Assembly (NCBI RefSeq): GCF_000003815.2
Contig: NC_049988.1
Span: 11,242,657-11,306,656, forward strand
DNA: 64,000 nt
Reading direction: 5' to 3'
Source: Branchiostoma floridae
Lineage: Eukaryota > Chordata > Leptocardii > Amphioxiformes > Branchiostomatidae
In this document: positions 33,961-46,000 of the stretch, in pieces
Numbering within the stretch: position 1 is the first letter of the stretch
Layout: every line of letters starts with the position of its first letter
Position numbers and translations under genes: made by a program
The notes under the pieces: generated by a model
Seen by the model: the letters and a program-made list of their open reading frames with translations, nothing else
The model's database searches: none
Told to the model about the DNA's origin: nothing

Positions 33961-35350
33961 TGTCCACTTGGCCGCTTCCATGGATGGATGGAATCGAACC
34001 CCCATCGCGGATGGTACTGAGGAAAGAGGAGACAGGCAGGTTTTCTAAAGAGATGCGGTTAAATTGAGTTGTCATGGGCCGTATGTGACAGGGAAAGACA
34101 GTGTCCGGTGACAGCGTGTACAATAAAGCTATAACCATGGCAACGGTTTTCAAACGTGAAGAAAAAAGATCTAGTTTCACTTTAATTTACTACAAAAGCT
34201 TAGAGTATGAAAGGAATTGAAATAGATGTAAATTGATGTTATAAGAGTAGTGCAAGCCAACAAATAAAAATTCCTGATCTTCCATAGACCTCTAACAACT
34301 GCTTGAGGATTATCATACTCCACACTTTCAATGGAGAATGCTGACTAAGAATACCCACGCTTAAACCTCTTACCTTCAAAATAGACTAACAAAGGGGCGA
34401 AATCAGCTAGGACCACACGCGTGGCGCCTAAATATACCTCTGACTTTGTCTGAACTGATTCCTGGTATCTTTCGGTAAACTTTAGCTATACAGATTCCTG
34501 GCACAACTCTACTTCACTGTTTACCTCTTAGATTTATTACTGTAAAGAACCGAGCAATGCCTCTTAAGTTCGGTAAATCTTGGCAAACTCCGTAATCCGA
34601 CATTAGCCGAGAGAGACAAAAGTCCCCCGAGTCCTGTCCTTCATATGTTGCCCTGCATATAGATTACTGGGGAGTTTTTGCCACATCGTCGGATTTGTTG
34701 TGTTTATTGTATTCCTACAGTGTATATGATACTATGATACGGTATCTTCTTTGCAAAGCATTTCTCTTAAAACATGACCGATGTCTTTCTTGGTTTTCTT
34801 TTCGTTGGACGTTCGTCCTAAGAGGCTATAATTACACCTGCTATCTGCATCATTTTGGAGGTAATTTTGTTGTTCGCAATTTTGAAAACTGGATTTATAA
34901 ATGACGAAATACCCTAGGAAAAAACACACATCCATGTAGCGTCCCTTCGCTTCTGTTAGCACCGTACTTTACTTAAGCAGATTACAACGTTGTCACGTAC
35001 TGAGGATTGTACACTGATCGCTTGGCGAAGTTTCCATTGTGTCCAAGTAAAGCGCTTGTTGACAGCTCTACTGGCAGAACTGTAGCGTGGAGGAAACACA
35101 ATTTTTGTCTCGCATTTTTTTCTGCTGAGCCGTACTTTTGTCAAGTCAGCCGCTCTACGCTCTCTTCTTGAGGACTTTCGGTCACCAAGGAGACGGATTA
35201 CTTTAAATTCTTGTGCATTGGCTATGCAAGGTGGAGTGCTGGGCATTGGTTGAGTCAGGGAGAAAAGAACTGTTTTGCAGGACCACAGCGCGCAGCAAGA
35301 TGGCGTTTTATCTAAAACGTATTTGTTGACGTTCGCAACAACATTCTTAG

Positions 35351-35391
35351 TCGAATCAAGGAGTTATATCTGATATAACCTCCTTGGTCGA
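35351..35391. repeat. CAAGGAGGTT-family hairpin, imperfect
   Basis: The arms TCAAGGAGTTATATC and GATATAACCTCCTTGG form a near-perfect hairpin. The outer bases TCGAA/GTCGAA extend the symmetry. It is related to the palindrome at 20197. Confidence 0.7.
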
Positions 35392-36831
35392 ATGGATCTG
35401 TATAATGGTGGTTAAACACATGTTAATGAAATAGTTTTCCCCAAGCTCTCACTTTTTCGTAGATAGCTCTCGCTCTCTCTCTCCCTCCTTCTCTCATTCC
35501 ATTCTCTTGGGTTAGCACAAATCGCGTTTAGTTTAGTAGAACGTCCCTACATTTTTTTTCAATCGAGGGTGGCATTCAATGTATACGAAGCAACGAAGAA
35601 GTATAAAGAAGAATGAGTATCAAACTTAATCTGCAGATATGTTCTTCCATGCTTGCCGAAAAAAACGCTTTTGGCCTTCGAGACAAAACCACCAGGTTAA
35701 TATGAAGTGATCCAAATGCTTTCTTAAAGCAGTTTCAACCTGACAAAGTCTATTTAGTTGCAGCCATCTGGCGGAATATAGGCCCAAATTGCATATTTCT
35801 GTGCGGAGATACAATTGCTAGTGTTCAGTCCTAACGGCGTGATTATGGCTTTACTACGATGAAAAATCGTGCATGAAATGTCTTCTCCATACACGCCCCC
35901 CTCCCCACGCGAACCACCACATGTAATGTGCACATAATGCTCTTTTACGTGTCAAAAATAACTGATAGGCGGTACTCTACGAGTCAAAAGGGCTTAATAA
36001 TCCGCTTGAATGATTTACTTTCCGTAAAATCCACATCACACGCTTACATGACTATTTAGAAATCCTGCAGGTGCAGTAGAAAAGTGTGTTCCCGCCTCGT
36101 GGAAAATCGCAAATTGTAGAGTTACATGCGGGTATTGTATAGCGAGGTCGTGTAGGGGGGCCCTAAGAACTCTTGAACATATGTTGTTTAGGGGATATGT
36201 TGCTACCGGATTCAAAGGTCGAGGAAACGTTAACTTTCAATGGCACAAAAATATTGAAGAAAATATCGAAGCGTTTGCAACTTTTAATGATTGTTTTCCC
36301 CCTTTAGTAAAAGATTCCATATTATAGCCTGAGATCGAGAAAACATAGCAGCACAATTTGAACTAAATTAACAGCCATTCAGTCCGTATAATAAACGCAT
36401 GACACTACTAGTATACGGAGTGAGTGTGCACCAGGCAACTATGGACATAGCTGCACTAAGTGGCTTTCGACAACGTGCAGATATCGCCGTGCCCTGTGAA
36501 CATTAACACCTGCCTATTTTCCAAAGTGAACTTTGATTTCTATTAAGTAGAAGTACACACGGCCGACCACATAGTATCAGAAGCAAAATATCCTAGAAAA
36601 TGCACGCTGTCCTATAAGTTACATGCTCACCATCAACCAATATCACAACGTACGAGACATAAAATAAATCCTAACTGTCGGACGGCTGACGCATCGCAGG
36701 CAGGTTTCATTGATTTAAGCGGCCTTATGAATTTTTCATCGTCTGTGCTGATACAATGAGAGGCGGCAAACAGCGAGAGGGAACAGATTTACAACCACCA
36801 CTTTAGTTTAGAGAGCGGGAGAAAAAGTTGC

Positions 36832-39800
36832 ATGGTGTTCCAAGGTATGGAGGGGATGTCGTGGATAAAGTACGCCGTTTCTGACGATTCTGCATCAAGA
36901 GACAACAGAAGAAGGCATGTTGAGTTTGAGTCGTCGTCAGGAGGTGTTAGTCGCGAGTCGCCCACTCTTCGCAGCGCTGATGTGAAAGGTCTAACCGGCG
37001 CGAACAAAGCATTTAATCGTCCGGAAGGTAAGGTCTTAACTGGGTCAAGAAAACGCGTGCAGTCAGCTACTAATGGTCTATAATGTTTTCCGTTTATTTC
37101 ATTTCACTATGAGACGTGTTTGCCATTGGAGTGAAACGCTACGTGGGCAGTTTACGACCAAACGACGTGGCGTGTGAATAGTTTTGATGCATAATGTAGG
37201 AGAAAATGATCAAGTGTATGAACTCTGTGCGACGCGGCACGTTTAGTGCTAGAGTTGGAAAGCTGCGTTCATTTATTCCTAATCTAGTTGTTGGGTTCAA
37301 AGGATGCATTTTTTCTACCGCGAATTTTCCCTGCCGACAGGTCAACGTTTTGTTCCAGTGCTAAGATCTTAAACATATCATGAATTTATGCGATTTACTG
37401 CGAATCATATGCATTCTATGATTGACAGCATACGTGAGGTCTTACCTCTTATTGTGTAAAGCAAAACTGGTACCGGGCAACCTTTTCTGTCACAGTGCAG
37501 TGTGGTAACCAAACAAAGTCATAAAAGTAGCTGCCAAAATGTTTCCGACTTAAAAGATAACAAGAACAAACACATGTACAGTGCCATAGCCCCATACGTA
37601 TGACCTCCCAAGCAGTCCAAGTGGTAAATTTTAAATGTACAGTACATGCCCCCACTTTGAATTGGACATCTCTCTAATTACGTTTGTGTAATTTCTGCCA
37701 GGCTTGTAAAATTGGCAGATAACGTTAACAATGTCATAATAAACGGCCGGTAAGATGTAATGCAAACTTGGCAGTCCGGAGATCCTTATCCTTCGAGTCT
37801 AATAATGCTTAGGTCACATTTCCAAACCGGGCCCCGATCCTGGCTTTTTTCAGGAAACGAAAAATGAAAATGTATACCTAGAAATGTCGCAAATCATGTC
37901 CATGACTCTCTTTTTGATATCGTATTTTTCGTTCCCAAAAGCTGCCTGTTTGGGCTCCGGTTTGGAATGTAGGCATACCACGTGCGCGTTCTGCGACTAT
38001 TCGTCCACCTTAAGAGGTTGGTAGAAGATACGATTGTTACATTTTTTCCAGACAAAGGACGACACCGGCCGGCTAGCTTCTTCAGTGGTACGATCAAGTC
38101 ACATACTGTCGTGTACAACATCTACTGATGGTGTTTTCTTCTTGTCGTTACTCAGGTACTTGTGAGAGCGGGACGCAGGACTCCCTAACTCCCGGGTTTG
38201 CAGACGATCCCGAGGGTTTCTCCCGGTTTGAGAACAAGTCGGGCCTAGCCGAGGACATGAAACTGTTAGCCACGATGCCGGAGCTGTATGACGTCACATT
38301 CTTGGCGGGAGAGGAGCGAGAGCCCGTGTACGGCATCAGGGCAATCCTCGCCGCGAGAAGCAGGTGCGGCTGCAGTTCACAATTATTTCGCTAGAGGTCC
38401 TTGCCTGCAGTTCAAAGTCATTCTGACTGCGTTTCCGTAGCGCACGTAACAATATATGATCATTATCATGCAAATTATTTCCCGCAAAATATTAACATGC
38501 AAATTCATGCATTCATTCAATGGGACATAGATCATGATCGTATTTTGATGAAATTATCTCTAAATTGTCGTTCATGCACAAATGGTTCAAAAAGGTGTCA
38601 TATTGTCAGTTTTGATACCATGTAGGCTTAACGTAATGTCAAATAAAAGTAAAAACATGAACGTTGCCGGCAGGATTCGAACCTGCGCGGGTAGAACCCA
38701 ATGGATTTCAAGTCCATCGCCTTAACCACTCGGCCACGACAACCTGTTGTAATGTTAATTTTCATCTGCACGATCGTCCATGTCATTTCCATAACATATC
38801 GCATTATAAGGCCTACATCACAGTTTCAAACCGGGGCCCGGCCGGGCAGCTTTCTGGAACGATAACTATGATATAAAAGACACAAACTACACAAGACGTA
38901 AAGAGAATAGTTGTGGGCATTTTTCTTGTATATTTTTACGTATACATGTCTATTTTTCGTTTCCACAAACACCCCGGCCGGGCCCCTGTTTGGAATTCCG
39001 AAAAGTGACGTTAGCCATAGTTAGTGCTGACTTATGTCTAGTCGCAATATCAAGTCTACACATTCTATCCTCTTTCAGAAGTAACTGTCAAGATAAGCCG
39101 TGTTGCCATTTGCCGAATCAAACGTAATGTTCGTTATTTTTAGATATTGCGTCTGTAAAGTCTAATGGAGATCGAAAAAACAAACAAATAAACAAACTAA
39201 CATTTCCTTTTTTTGCAGGGTGTTCCACAAGTTACTCTTCTTGACATCTCCCAAGATTCGCAACAAGAAGACATCTAGACACTCGGGCTCCTTCGCTAGA
39301 ATATTTTCCAAGCTCGGCAGCAACGACAACTTGAACATGAACTCACCTGACGTCATCGAGGTGCCCGACTTTGACCCGGATGTGTTCCGTGACCTCATGG
39401 AGTACATCCACACGGGATGCGTCAAACTGCAGCCGAGGACGCTCATTGGTAAGGACTAATTGACCAATGAACCAAGCGCGTGTGTGTGAATCAAAAAGCA
39501 ATCAACATCAAGTAGACGCGGTGACCAATAGACGAGAAAGGAAACCATATCAAGGGAAAGGCCGAAAACCAATGATAAAAGCTCCTTGCGGAAACGAATA
39601 AGAAAATCGTAACCTAAACAACCTTTGCGATATGCTTACATTACATTATTTTTTACTAAAATGACCTTCCATAAAGAAAAAGCTGTGTGTAAATCTAAAT
39701 GTTTATATGATATGATGAATATTATTACCTAGCCTCCACCAGGTCGTCCTAAGGGGGTACGGGGGTAGTAGAATTCGTCACAAAAAAAAACGGGAAATTG

Positions 39801-41579
39801 GTCAGGGGAGTCAGTCCACGCTAAGGTTAATGTTGCACGGCTGGCAAACTTATCTGGTAGCAAAACTACCCTGGCAAATTATTCTCCCTATAACAACCAG
39901 CGCAGTCAGTCTGGTAGAAACTACTAATCATTATTATGTAAATCAAAACATTTGCCGAAAGAAAACATGTTTGGCTGGAATTCTCAACTACAGCAACTTT
40001 GTTCTCGTCAATAAAGTAGAATCACATTGCAATTTCAATTCTTGTATTTTTCTCGTAGGGTTGATGAACGCTGCCGAGTTTTACGGGTTGGAAGAACTGC
40101 GGCGGGCCTGTATCGGGTTCCTACACTGCTGTATCAGTCTCGACACCGTCTGTCCACTACTGGGCTCTATGGAGAAATATGTGCACTTCAAGTCAACGAG
40201 GTCACTCATGCAAAAGGTAGGTTAAAAACTCACGGAAAACTTAAGTTGTAGTTTTTAGGGATCATTCGAAAAAAAGCATTTAGATCTAGTTCTGCACACT
40301 GAAACATTTGAACAGTGAAAAATATGATAATAGTCTTCAGCCTGGATTTGTCTTACCTTGTTTCCTATTTGACATCCAAAATTGTCATCACCTTTTCATT
40401 CATAGTTAGGGTATAAAACACCAGTTTCTCCCAGATCATTTCAGTGTCACTAACGAAAGCTGGCGTCTGAAACGTCTGACCGTTTCCAAACTCATATCCA
40501 GTTACTTGAGTAACTGCTTTTTGGCTTATGCTAATAGTCTGTTTCGAAATGTTGTTGTTCAGACACTTTGCAAAACGCTTATGGACCTTAATGTCTTCTT
40601 CAACAGGTGCTGGAGTTTGTAGACGACCACGCCACAGACGTGTTGACGCAGGCGCCTTTTGCCATTCTCCCTGATCACGTGGTCAGGCTAGTCCTCTCGC
40701 GAGATGTTCTGCAGGCAGACGAGGTCACAAAAGTAAGCAACCGAGTTGACATTTGTGCGACGTCGACTTTGGACGTTATAACACTCCCAGAGTAACATTT
40801 AACAGTCCCAAAGTAACACTCCATATGTGGTTGAACTGTTTGCATGCACTAGAAGTTGTGGAAACCAATATTAAGTGTCTGTCAGCGTACCAATTAGACC
40901 TACGTCACATTTCCAAAATGGGGTCCGACCGGGCAGTTTTCCTGAACAAAAAATATGATATAAAAGACACTAAAGAAACTACACAAGGCGTAAAGAGAAT
41001 AGTCGTGAGCATTATTTGTGAATATTTTTATGAAGCATTTCTATATTGCGTTTCAACAAATAGCCCGGCCGGGCCCCGGTTTGGAAATGTGACGTTAGTC
41101 TTAGTGGTAATATTTTGTGTGCAACCTAATTAACTTTGACTCATGAGGCCTTTTCTGACATTATATTCTCCTTCCATTTTCTGCAGTTCCACGCAGCTCT
41201 CCGCTGGGCCCGCCGCTACAGCGACAAGCACCCGGACATTTCCGTGAAGGCCGCCATTTCCCCACTGTTGGACTATATAGACTTCAACTCCATGTCCGCC
41301 ATGACACTAATGAAGGACATCCGGGCCACGGGAACTGTCCCGGATGAAAAACTTGTTACTGCGCTTGCGTACCAAGCGGACCCTGCCAGCGTGGAGTCCA
41401 TGCGCATGCGCAACGCGGCGAGATCGCCGCGGCGTAAGCGGAACAATGTGACGTCACAAATGGCGGCACTGAGCATGTCAACGGACAGGTTAGATGATGA
41501 CGTCAACAGTGACGTCGGCGAATCGGACAGTGGAAACAGCAGCAATGACCATGATGACGGGAGCTTGCACTACTTCTAG
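36832..41579 (+). CDS. BTB-BACK protein resembling insect serine-enriched protein
   Basis: Exons: 36832-37027, 38156-38363, 39219-39448, 40059-40216, 40607-40732, 41187-41579. Phases agree and the sum is 437 codons (436 aa plus stop). The BTB domain starts at about residue 95 (LYDVTFLAGEER, AILAARSRVFHKLL) and is interrupted by a basic, Ser-rich insert of about 45 aa before VPDFDPDVFRDLMEYIHTG. A BACK-like helical region follows (MNAAEFYGLEELRRAC, VLEFVDDHATDVL). There are no Kelch repeats. The tail is Ser/Asp-rich. The wording resembles Drosophila serine-enriched protein (gprs), a BTB protein of poorly known function; a Cullin-3 adaptor role is possible but inferred. The first exon is uncertain: the ATG at 36832 has no clear upstream support, and 24330-24420 is a phase-compatible alternative. 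Confidence 0.8.
37807..37977. repeat. GC-ended MITE family, copy (c), reversed
   Basis: The ends read TAGGTCACATTTCCAAACCG at the left and CTCCGGTTTGGAATGTAGGC at the right. The interior is in the opposite orientation to the copies at 38.8 and 40.9 kb. It lies in the first intron of the BTB-BACK gene. Confidence 0.7.
38662..38743 (-). tRNA. tRNA-Ser (UGA)
   Basis: Read on the minus strand from 38743, the 7-bp acceptor stem GTTGTCG pairs with CGGCAAC (one G-U), followed by discriminator G. The A box is TGGCCGAGTGG, the anticodon loop CTTGAAA gives anticodon TGA, a long variable arm (GGGTTCTACCC) is typical of class II serine tRNAs, and the B box is GGTTCGAATCC. A T5 run just downstream (38655-38651) is a good RNA polymerase III terminator. 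It lies antisense in an intron of the BTB-BACK gene. All elements are intact, so it is probably functional. Confidence 0.95.
38811..39015. repeat. GC-ended MITE family, copy (d)
   Basis: The inverted ends contain TTTCAAACCGGGGCCCGGCC and GGCCGGGCCCCTGTTTGGAA. The interior shares TATGATATAAAAGACAC and GTAAAGAGAATAGT with copy (e). It lies in intron 2 of the BTB-BACK gene, just beyond the tRNA-Ser. Confidence 0.85.
40895..41101. repeat. GC-ended MITE family, copy (e)
   Basis: The ends read GACCTACGTCACATTTCC and GGAAATGTGACGTTAGTC, with GCCCGGCCGGGCCCCGG just inside the right end. TTA flanks both sides, a plausible 3-bp target-site duplication as used by PIF/Harbinger elements. It lies in the last intron of the BTB-BACK gene. 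Confidence 0.85.
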
Positions 41580-43024
41580 AACATACAAGTGAAACACGTG
41601 CGGTAGAATCAGTTGAAAGACAAGAACAAAGCGAACTTACCATGACATGGGAAGGAAAAGTGACGCTCAATGAATGAGAGACCTTCAAGAAAAAATGTGG
41701 AAAGCTGTACGCTGGAGAACTGAATACTTCAACAGGACTAGTCAGTATTCAACACTCAACATGCCCCCTACCACTGTGGACTCCAACTGCAGCACAGGAT
41801 ACCAAGTGTTTAACTAAGTGTTCTTTCAATACAAGGAGGTTATAAAAAGGACTAGACCGGTACACATTGGGAAATCCCATAAGAAATTGTTAGGGATTCA
41901 GGTGTAATCTCATTGTTTGATGGTTTGTCGACACTTGACAAGTGTATTGCAGAGACGTGACCAATATTTACTGTAAATGAATTTGTTTCACTGTATCCTA
42001 TTTTAGGAGCAGGCAAGCTCTCCTAACGTCATTGTACATAGTGTATATGTCTCTATTAACTCCGTAAAATGTAATAACAGTATTGTAATATTCAACTAAC
42101 CACAAAGGTGTCCTTGAAAGCTGTAATGCTCCGTCAGTGTGACATCATATTTAATCATTTTGTCGATATAATATTGGAATTTGTCCCATCAAGTTGTGGA
42201 TTTTGTCAAAACATGATGTACATTTTGTACCTTTGTGTATGGCATGGTTTATTGTGTATTCTGTTTCCTACTACTAGTATCATACTGGGTGTAGATTCAT
42301 ACATGAAATAAATTCAGGCTATTGCCTACAGCAAGGCTCCACCTCTGAGGCATTGCCAAAAACAGAATATATACAATTAAAGCATTACTCAGTTCAAGTA
42401 ATTCAAGGAAATTCAGCATGGTGCAGCATACTGTATTGTCATGTTGCAATTTAAATAAAGTCAAAGAAATTCAGTGTTATGCTATTATGCAATAATTTGC
42501 CACCCACCTTACTTCAATCAAAATTCGTAAATAAAGTTATCAAAATCATGTTTCAAATCATCCATTCATTAATCAATTAATTCATTATGTACAGTCTTCT
42601 GATAAACAAATTGTTTTCACTTCAACTGAATGTGTCCCATAAGTCAAGGCGGACAGGGAACAAACCCTATGGGTTACTGAAAACCTTTAGAGCTTTGCAG
42701 CTATAGTTCTAGTAGAATACAGATTCTCTATACATATTCACACAGTTTTATAGATTTTTTCTAATAATACAGATATTCTCTGATTCTAATTTCGAATAAT
42801 AAAGAATTCACAGACTTTTAACAAAGTCTGCAACCTCTAGTGCACAATATATAGCACACAGGCTAAACCTTTAGAACACGTCGAATATAAATAAAAAAGG
42901 TTTATAAAAGAAAATGCCCAAAATTAGGAGATACAAATATGTTGATACTATAGGTTTGTGATCTATCAAACAGTTTGGTTAAAATCTCACATAACACACT
43001 TGATACTGACGATCTAGTTAATGC
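41580..43024. other. Convergent 3' UTR region
   Basis: This separates the stop codons of the BTB-BACK gene (plus) and the Kelch-like gene (minus). A plus-strand AATAAA lies at 42307-42312, with further copies near 42,465 and 42,531; the first is the likeliest signal for the BTB-BACK transcript. A lone CAAGGAGGTT motif lies at 41832. Confidence 0.6.
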
Positions 43025-46000
43025 CTAGTCCTCCACAGCACATGTGTCTATCTTACACATGGCTGCATTAGCAATGGGGAATGCCTTGGTATTGTAGTGG
43101 AAGAGCCAACGATCCTCAGCAGGGATGTACTCAAACACATTGCTGAGGCGACCCATGTCCCTGTACCCCCCTACCACCCAAATGGAATCACCCAAGGCCG
43201 CGGCGTGGACGGTGCGCAGTTTCCACGGCATGGGAGCACACTGGCTCCATGTGCCATTTGTAGGTGAGAAGACTTCGCAGGTGTCCAATACAGCATCTGA
43301 AATCAAACACAACAATTTTTAATATTTCAATAATTGTAGACATCCAGGTTAGGCCATAGCAAGTAAATTTATGGATCCTCTACAGACTGCAAAAATAACG
43401 AGATAGGGCAAAACAACAACAACATTTATTGCCTGCATTCTTAAAATAGACACCTTAAATGTTGTAACAAGAATTAAAGGGACAAAACATGCCATCACAA
43501 ATCGATAAGGCATTGGGGTAGTAAAAGTGACACTAGTGTGGTAGACTACACATCAACAACATTCCAACAACACAATGTTGTGAGAGAGATAAACATCACC
43601 ACTTAGCCAGTACTTTCATAATGAAGAAAAAGATGAATTCTTACTGTCAGTTGACAGCCCCCCTATGGCATATATGCTGTCATTGAACACCACGACGGCA
43701 TGACCCTTCCTCGCTTGGTGCATGGAAGCCACCTCTATCCACCTTCAAACAAAAGTGTGAGCAGTTGATACATTACACAGACATTCATCCCAACTTGCTG
43801 GTTGTCATTCAACCATGTTATAGAAACAATAGCACTTACAACAAAATTAATTACAAAATTGATCTGAAATTGATAAAGATTGATTGATAGCTCCCTTTGT
43901 TTATTCATTTATTTGTTTGTTTGTTTTGCACTTGAAACAATGAATACATGACAATGAAATATAAAGGAACAGTGCAAGGGAGGCCAAAAGCTCCAGCTTG
44001 TACGAAGACCTCCCTTTACTAACTTATTATAATTTATAGGAATCAAACAAAAGAAATAAGTATGGATAAGAAATAAAGAACCAATGTAATGAAAACGCAT
44101 TGCACTAAATAATCAACCATAACTTGCTGCTGCAATCACGAAATCAAATCACCAGACTTTTCCTACCTTTTGGTCCACTTTGGGTTGCATTTTTCACAGC
44201 TTCTGAGGATCTGAGGGTTGCTGGAATTGCCAGAAGCGCCACCTATCACCCAGAGGTAGCCCCGCAGCGAGACCATCCCATGCTCATAGCGGCCGAAGCT
44301 CATCTTTTCAATCCTCTTTATCCTCTCTGTGACGGGGTCCAACTCCTCCACTAGATCCATGCCTGACATCCCTACAACAGAAATGATGCATGGTTTAACA
44401 TCAACTCTCATAATTCCACCTGGTGCCATACCGGTAATACCTCCACACGAAACAACATACTGCGGCCCGACATCTGGCTTTGCACGGGCCGGCAGCGGTT
44501 CCGCACCCACAAGGACCTGCTGGCCACCGAGAGCGACTACTTCCGTGCCATGTTCGAGTCAGGGATGCGAGAGTGCAAGCATGAGGCCTTCTTAAGATTG
44601 CTTTGAATACCTGAATATCTGAAGTGCATATACCTCATGATCAGGTCCCCTGTTGCTACATTAGTACATCTCTTTAGATCACTCTAAATTCATGTATGCT
44701 TCCTCATGTGGCGGTATTATGGCACCCGGCAGAATTATGAGAGTTAATGTACAGTAGTAGATGTGGTAATGCCAAAAGTTACATATTTTATCACCATACT
44801 TACTTAAATGTGTAATTTGAACAAAGGACATTTGTGGAAAGTATCAGAAATAGCTTAATCATAGGCAGTCTTGGCTTATCATATATTTCATACTCAAATA
44901 GGTTCTTAAGTGATTGGTCATCAGTAGTGATCCTGAAGAAGGCGACACTGTTGCCTGTGGTAGTTTGATCCGTGTATACCTTTGGTTGAAGAAAGTTTAG
45001 CATTGTACTTTGATTACTACCAACACAGATGAGCTTCCAGGACATATTCAAATATTTTAAAAAGGTATAGCCTATCATAATGATAAAGGATCCCACCATG
45101 ATTCGCTGTCCCTCCGCTGATATAAACCTTCCCGTTGAGCTGGCATACGGCAGGACTATCCCGCGCTATGTCCAGGGAAGCCTGTGTAGTGTACCACTTC
45201 CCTGTAGCCACGTTGTAACCGTCCATTCTCTTCACAGGGAACAGGTAAGATCCTCCGATGATGTACACCTTCTTATCAACAAGAACCGCACGGCTGTCTC
45301 TGCGCTTCTCTGGCATGGTGGGTAAGTCTGTCCACTGGTGGGTCTTATGGTCAAATACCTGAAAATGGTCAAATATTGAATACAAGAAATTGAGGAAATT
45401 CATTGGTTAGAAGATTCAAGTCTTTAACCTACTACATGTATGAAAAGTATGACTGCTTTTTGGCACCAAAGCTTTATTGCTTACAATATTGAGCAGCTGG
45501 GTGATGCTAAGTTATTGATTTGGAGAATGCTTACTTGTATAATAGAGAAAAAAAGACAATCAACCAGACAGCAACAGTGAGTGAGTGAATGAGTGAGATC
45601 AAATGAGTGAGTGAGAGAGTGTACTCTAAAAAGCTCATGTTAACTGCAATCTTTGTACACTTTCAACCTAGGTACTGCCATTGAACATCAGAAAAAAGAG
45701 GTTTTATTCTACCCATATCAGACTAAATGAAAGTGTAAAATGACATGCTGGACGCAAATCGACCAATTGTTTTTCTCCACCCCTACCTGGCAGCAGGACT
45801 TTTCCGATCCACCAAACATGGCGATCTGGAAGTCGTGCTTTTTCTTACGGAGGGTCGTCTGTTCCTTCATCTCTGCACGCTCCTCCTCATCCAGCAGGTG
45901 GTACTTCATTCCAGCTGTATGAGATAGAACAAAAGACATGGGAACTTTGTGGGCTTGTTTGTGCTGCATCTTTTTATTGGTTATAGTATCAGTCAGCATA

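Larger units (their letters stand above)
24421..36831. other. Long non-coding stretch, intron or intergenic
   Basis: No coding exon is supported over 12.4 kb. It contains a (TC)n microsatellite (26517-26560), a MITE-like element (29317-29487), a diverged tandem duplication (29811-30240), a 104-bp tandem duplication (33756-33960), a CAAGGAG hairpin (35351-35391) and a short CT-rich run near 35,467. If the exon at 24330 belongs to the BTB-BACK gene, this is its first intron. Confidence 0.5.
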
